Source: Pogonophryne albipinna (lineage: Eukaryota > Chordata > Actinopteri > Perciformes > Artedidraconidae). From it: DNA of 64,000 nt. Made by a program: the position numbers and the translations under genes. Below the pieces are notes generated by a model. The model had not been told where the DNA came from, did no database searches, and was given only the letters and a program-made list of their open reading frames with translations. Of the stretch, positions 60,201 to 64,000 are shown in pieces. Location of the stretch: the NCBI GenBank assembly GCA_028583405.1, contig CM053252.1:32059562-32123561 (forward strand). The letters are read 5' to 3'. Within the stretch, counting starts at the first letter, position 1. Each line of letters begins with the position of its first letter.

Positions 60201-63200
60201 GAGCTCGTGAGCAGCTGTGAAGGCAGCTTGCAGGCCGTTATCCTCGATAACTGAGCAGCTTCTCTTGGGATCGCACATCGTCCCAACATCGGCCACACCC
60301 AACGTGTCGCAGCTCTTCTGTCCGCAGATGTCCTTCAACACAAATAACACAGAAAAAACATTGAAACTGGAGCAAGAAAGGTCATATAGAAGAAACAAGA
60401 TATACTGTTCTTATTCATTGTTCATACTTATACCTATAAATATACATACAACAAACAGAAAAACATATGGCTTGATATTATGAAGAATGAAGAAATAAAA
60501 ATATTGCTGTCATTCTGCATAAAAATGATGACTTCTGTTTGTTGCAGGGAGAGAGTGACTTTCTGGGCGATGGGCCTTTGGAACGATGGGCATTGTTTTC
60601 AGAAAACAAGGGGATTTTGGAAAAATGTGACTATTAGGACATTTTCCGGACAATTGTGGTTTCGTAATATTGGGCCTTTGGAACAATGGGCAGTCCGCAG
60701 AAAGCCAGGATATGTTAGACAACCTTTAACAAATTCAGCCTGAGAGGATAGGTGTGTTTTATTTATTTTTAAAACGGATTCAGCACTGCAGCGGCTTGCA
60801 CTTCACTCGTATTGCTATAAGTAACTCAGTAAGATGTCATAGACTACTCCACTGTTTGAGGTTACGTTGCAAAAACAGATTTGTATGCTTGACATTTCTT
60901 AAAACTGAACATTTTTCTTTACCCATATTGTATTATGTCTTTTCAAGGTTACTGTCTAGAACAAATGTGTTTGCCAGAACGCTACTAGGGCTTTTGCTAT
61001 ACATTGGCTATGTACACTTAGCACAGCAGAGGTTAGGATTAGGGTTGGACAATAATCTCCAGTGGCATACAGTATGTCAATTACAAACAGTATGTACTGT
61101 GAATGGTATCTGCCTGTGTACCATAAGTAACATACCATTTCTAAGTACCATAAGCCAGTAGAACCACAGCGGCATTGCAAAAATGAACAGTGACAAACAT
61201 ATCACTTAATGTAGAATAGACTTATGCCAATAGAACAAACATATCATGAGAGATGATGAGACACTTCTGTATTGGAACCAATTCAACAATGTAATTAATA
61301 TCAGTGTAGGCCAGGGCATTTTCATGGTCAACCAGTGTAGCATTCACAAATATTGGCTCTAACCACTGTTCTAACCCTGAATAAGGACTATCTCCCTTAA
61401 AAGGAGTGCCCATTTGCTTAGAAACAGCTGGCAAAGTGAACTATCAAAGAGTAAAGACATTATTCTGTCAAATGTTAAATATATTAAGAGTATGGGCAGC
61501 CCTTTCATTGTTATTTTAAGTATTCGGATGGCCGACCCTCATTGCTTATTTGTGTCCAGTTGTTTTTCTGTCACTCTTTAAGAGACAAATCAAAAACATG
61601 TTGCTCAGTGTTTCCGTCATAAAAAAGCAAATAAATAAACTCAGCATGACCTTATGTGGTTTGTCAAAAATCCTTCCTTGCTCCATAAGACGCCTGGCTG
61701 TGTAGGACGAGGACGGACACGTCCATGGCCTTTGCCTCAGCCCAAAAAAAACCCACAAGGCACAACCCTCTGTGATTCAAAACACATCTGGACTTGGAGC
61801 TGCGTTTTGAACGCTGCTCAGCGTCTGTTCGTACACCTTGTTCCACAATAGCATCGGTCACTCACAGACACAAAGTAAGATGTAGGGTCGAAGCACAAGC
61901 ATTCACATTTGTATAGCTTTAGCAGACATATGTACATTTGCCGAATGCAGCATAAGACCACAAAAATGCACAAGAATAACTGTTTCCACTGAATGCAACA
62001 GAGTGTGCAGTTTCACAACAGCCAGTATTAGCAGCAGCATTCTTACAGTGGGATGTATGGCACACTGTTTCAACCCAGACAAGCAGATCATTTTTTAAAG
62101 AGCCTTAATCATGTCATGGCTGATTTGTGGCGGCACTAAAGTTAGCTCACACACAAGGGCCTTCCGTCCTCCACATTTCAAAGCACATCTCCGCTGAAAT
62201 GGGAAAACCAACACAAACAGGGTTCATGTAAATGATGGCAACAAATCCAGCACAAGACTGCGGAAGCCCATATTGTATGTTCTATTCATCATTTGTTCGA
62301 TCCCGGGTCAGATCTAATGTCTTTCAACCTGTCATCGAATCAAGCTGCATCCAGGGCTAAAGAAATGTACTTGGCTGATGTGTTGTGTGCTAACACCTTG
62401 TCCACATGCACTTACCGGGTGGAAAAAAACAGCCAAATACAGTCATAACAAGCCAATCACAAGACCAACCCTTAGGACTGCTGAACTTATTTCCTGTTGA
62501 AGCATCCATAAAGCACACTGTTTTACTCTCTGCTGACATTTCCCCAGCTTGGAAAAGTGTTCAACTATTCCATCTTGACGATCCCTTTTCAGCATCCTTA
62601 GTTCACCCAAAGAGCCAGAAAGGCTTTCCTTAACCACACCTTGTTTCCCTTTTTGGGTAGCTTAAAGAAAATATGTTTATAATTGTCCCAAAGCAGAGAA
62701 TCTGGTGCAACTTGCCCTAAAATGCACCTGTGTTACTGTAAAATACTTTGGCTTCAAGTCATTGTTGTGTGGTTTAGTTTGCTGTTCAGAAACCACACTA
62801 TGTACCACAGCTGGCCTGGAACTGAATCCAGCAGGGATTTATTTGTGACTCATCCTTGCTTCCTTGGGCTATTTCCTTCTGAATGGAGAACTAAATATTC
62901 CAGACTATCATGGGTGAGTGCTTTATCCATCTTATAGTACACTGTAAAGCACTCACAACATTGTTTGTGTTGTTTCATACAGTCCGGCGTATGCTCTGAA
63001 GAAAGAGTCAACAATCATATCAGATATTTTTTACTCATACCGATTAGTTTTAGAGCTGTATTTATCAAGCGTGGATGATATATTTTTGGCCTTGTAAAGT
63101 TCTTATGGCTCTGTTTTTTTCCCATCGAAAGAATGTGATTCCAATACTCACTTTATTTTGTTTTTGTCTCTGCCAACTCTCGAGGGAAATATCTGCTCTT

Positions 63201-64000
63201 TATTTACTAAATGTTACACAATATTTCCCACTAACTTTGTCCGCCTGCTGTTTATTGCTGAGCAGGTACAGTCTATCAATTTAGTTTTTTTTAAACTGTG
63301 TCCTTTTAATGTTTGCTATGGATGTAGTAATTTGGAAGGGTTAACAAGGAAGTCCAGGACGTACACTGAAAACTGAAATGCTGACTGACAATGTATTATG
63401 TCAACAAATCAGGTCAGTTAAAAGCAATAGAATTAAAGTTTAACCTAATTTATGTTTTTGATTTAACTAAATAGTATGGCTTTCAACTAACATAATACAT
63501 TTAATTAAAGTGAAGACTGATAAAGTCTGTGTCCTGTGTGAACCCAAATGCAACAATGTAATTAATGTGACAAATTCATCTGCTGAAGAAGATAGTGCAA
63601 GCATTGACGTTAAGTAGACCTTTAGTCAAACTACCTCTCATAGGTGAATAATCAACTCTCAAACTCACCACAATGTCTCTCCTCAAATGATTGTGACATT
63701 ACCAACCATTCTACTGCTTTAAGAAGAAGCTAAAGCAGCTTTGTCATTGGCCCTCACCTCTCTGGTGAAGAGCATGGCAGTGTCATAGTGCTCTGGATGC
63801 CTCTGGCTCGGCGGGTTGAAGAGCTGCTGCCAGGAGCAGAAGTTCCTCAGAGCAACCCCCCCGTTGCTGGAGACCGCCGGGCCGGCCTCCTCTTCCTCCA
63901 CCACCAACATCTTAACCACCACTATGTTGACCGAGTTCTTTATGCTGGGGTGCTTGTAAAGCTGGGCAGCCATTGACATCAGGGTTAGAATGTAGTGCTG
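50532..64000 (-). CDS. adamts8: Adamts8, secreted ADAMTS metalloprotease (exon 1 outside window)
   Basis: Eight minus-strand exons have GT-AG borders and compatible phases: 64000(+)-63758, 60332-60200, 60083-59916, 59168-58876, 57166-56980, 55816-55644, 54403-54228, 51276-50532. They give 705 residues. Domains in order are the metalloprotease with zinc motif [12 protein letters not shown] (split over two exons), disintegrin-like, central TSP1 (GGWSLWGPW), Cys-rich, spacer, and two C-terminal TSP1 repeats. The spacer ([24 protein letters not shown]) is closer to ADAMTS8 than to ADAMTS15 or ADAMTS1 as I know them, and the gene beside it is zbtb44, as in human. It acts outside the cell on matrix substrates. 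Signal peptide, prodomain and promoter lie to the right of the window. Human ADAMTS8 has only two TSP1 repeats; this one has three. Confidence 0.88.
51937..51938. repeat. TA target duplication of the Tc1 element
   Basis: TA here and at 53574-53575, as expected for Tc1/mariner. Confidence 0.85.
51939..53573 (+). mobile_element. full-length Tc1-like transposon in the last adamts8 intron
   Basis: 1,635 bp with terminal inverted repeats of about 285 bp (51939-52223 and 53289-53573, starting CACTGAACAAAAATATAAA), TA duplications, and one broken transposase frame on the plus strand, antisense to adamts8. The long inverted repeats recall IR/DR-type fish Tc1 elements. Confidence 0.93.
52237..53250 (+). 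pseudogene. Tc1 transposase, inactivated (DD34E)
   Basis: From ATG at 52237 the product has a helix-turn-helix start ([18 protein letters not shown]) and the catalytic motifs TDESRF (first Asp), LQHDNARPH (second Asp) and [10 protein letters not shown] (Glu), with 34 residues between the last two. Breaks are an in-frame TAA at about 52370 (after RRFR), a TAG at about 52630 (where a Trp codon is expected), and a one-base gain near 53075 after WDAL that shifts the C-terminus. The remaining homology ends at GGHTRYC near 53247. It would be non-functional. Confidence 0.9.
54228..54403 (-). CDS. adamts8: adamts8 exon (Cys-rich domain, second part)
   Basis: 176 bp, phase 0 to 2, donor GTAAGTG. It encodes [20 protein letters not shown] and [13 protein letters not shown], the hallmark CGVCGG of ADAMTS Cys-rich domains. 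No start codon is present, so a simple frame scan misses it. Confidence 0.95.
55644..55816 (-). CDS. adamts8: adamts8 exon (Cys-rich domain, first part)
   Basis: 173 bp, acceptor CCTTAG, donor GTACAG. It encodes [22 protein letters not shown] and [10 protein letters not shown]. Confidence 0.94.
56552..56912. repeat. dispersed repeat with inverted ends (adamts8 intron)
   Basis: The left part has GACGCTTTTATCCAAAGCGA and the right part AAGTCGCTTTGGATCAAATG followed by TAATGTAATG, an inverted arrangement seen in a very common fish repeat. Its target duplication is not clear. Confidence 0.6.
56980..57166 (-). CDS. adamts8: adamts8 exon (central TSP1 repeat)
   Basis: 187 bp, acceptor CCGCAG, donor GTGAGA. 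It encodes [19 protein letters not shown] and the six-Cys TSP1 pattern, ending CNTQPCDED. The W-x-x-W motifs are the usual C-mannosylation sites and CSRTCGGG the O-fucosylation site. Confidence 0.94.
58876..59168 (-). CDS. adamts8: adamts8 exon (end of protease, disintegrin-like)
   Basis: 293 bp, acceptor CCATAG, donor GTAAGT. It encodes [24 protein letters not shown] and LPWADGTPC, the disintegrin-like module that helps bind substrate. Confidence 0.94.
59916..60083 (-). CDS. adamts8: adamts8 exon (metalloprotease, second half of zinc motif)
   Basis: 168 bp. It begins by completing the Gly codon, then HVLSMPHDD, giving the third zinc His and the Asp of the motif. The conserved Met-turn region is [19 protein letters not shown], as in the ADAMTS1/8/15 group. 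Confidence 0.94.
60200..60332 (-). CDS. adamts8: adamts8 exon (metalloprotease, first half of zinc motif)
   Basis: 133 bp, acceptor GTTGAAG, donor GTAAGC. It encodes [31 protein letters not shown] and TAAHELG, so the catalytic Glu is here. Confidence 0.94.
60333..63757 (-). other. adamts8 intron, 3.4 kb
   Basis: Apart from the short direct repeat at 60570, nothing recognisable is seen in this intron. It separates the first two visible protease exons. Confidence 0.6.
60570..60705. repeat. imperfect direct repeat (GGGCCTTTGGAACRATGGGCA)
   Basis: The 21-base motif occurs near 60570 and again near 60673 with one difference, in the adamts8 intron upstream of the zinc-motif exon. Its origin is unknown. 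Confidence 0.55.
63758..64000 (-). CDS. adamts8: adamts8 exon (metalloprotease start), runs off the window
   Basis: Donor GTGAGGG at 63757-63751. It encodes [32 protein letters not shown] and [10 protein letters not shown], typical of the protease domain. It is open to the right edge. Confidence 0.92.

Noticed and set aside
50532..64000. Identity as adamts15 or adamts1
   Set aside because: The total of three TSP1 repeats would fit either, but the spacer sequence and the zbtb44 neighbour on the same strand fit adamts8 better.

Overview
The window is vertebrate nuclear DNA, almost certainly from a teleost (probably percomorph) fish. It holds two multi-exon genes with GT-AG introns, no operon-like packing, and many transposon families typical of fish: a chromodomain Ty3/gypsy (sushi-type) retrotransposon, L2/Maui-like and Rex3/RTE LINEs, Tc1, hAT, piggyBac and PIF/Harbinger elements. 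The species cannot be named from the sequence. I saw no tRNA, rRNA or CRISPR.

Region 1-10.9 kb is a mobile-element cluster. It starts with the 3' part of a piggyBac element, with transposase to 923 and a terminus followed by TTAA at 1392. A complete chromovirus follows at 1593-8922, with about 500 bp LTRs and CTTAG target duplications. Its integrase region is interrupted by an L2-type LINE at 6056-7984. A non-autonomous hAT element at 9715-10460 has a perfect 8 bp duplication. Region 10.9-22.2 kb has no convincing gene, only microsatellites, a LINE relic and MITE-like repeats. A nearly intact Rex3/RTE LINE at 22267-25638 (minus strand) has a perfect 12 bp target duplication and one internal stop.

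Region 29.3-47.5 kb is zbtb44 on the minus strand. All five coding exons are present with consistent phases and encode 668 residues: an N-terminal BTB domain, four C2H2 fingers and a Ser-rich acidic tail. A CpG-containing area near 47.4 kb is a plausible non-coding first exon and promoter. The introns carry several DNA transposons. Two copies of one MITE lie in opposite orientation on either side of the 85 bp exon 3.

Region 50.5-64 kb is adamts8 on the minus strand, with eight exons; the first exon and promoter lie beyond the right edge. It encodes part of the metalloprotease, then the disintegrin-like, TSP1, Cys-rich, spacer and two more TSP1 modules. The last intron holds a dead full-length Tc1 element. 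Adjacent zbtb44 and adamts8 in tandem on one strand match the human 11q24 arrangement, which supports both names.

The genes are independent: Zbtb44 is a presumed nuclear transcription factor and Adamts8 a secreted matrix metalloprotease. The main interest is in the mobile elements: a self-priming signature and a -1 frameshift site in the chromovirus, inverted MITEs around a zbtb44 exon, a fold-back Tc1 derivative with telomere-like arms, and a 41 bp near-perfect hairpin between the genes.
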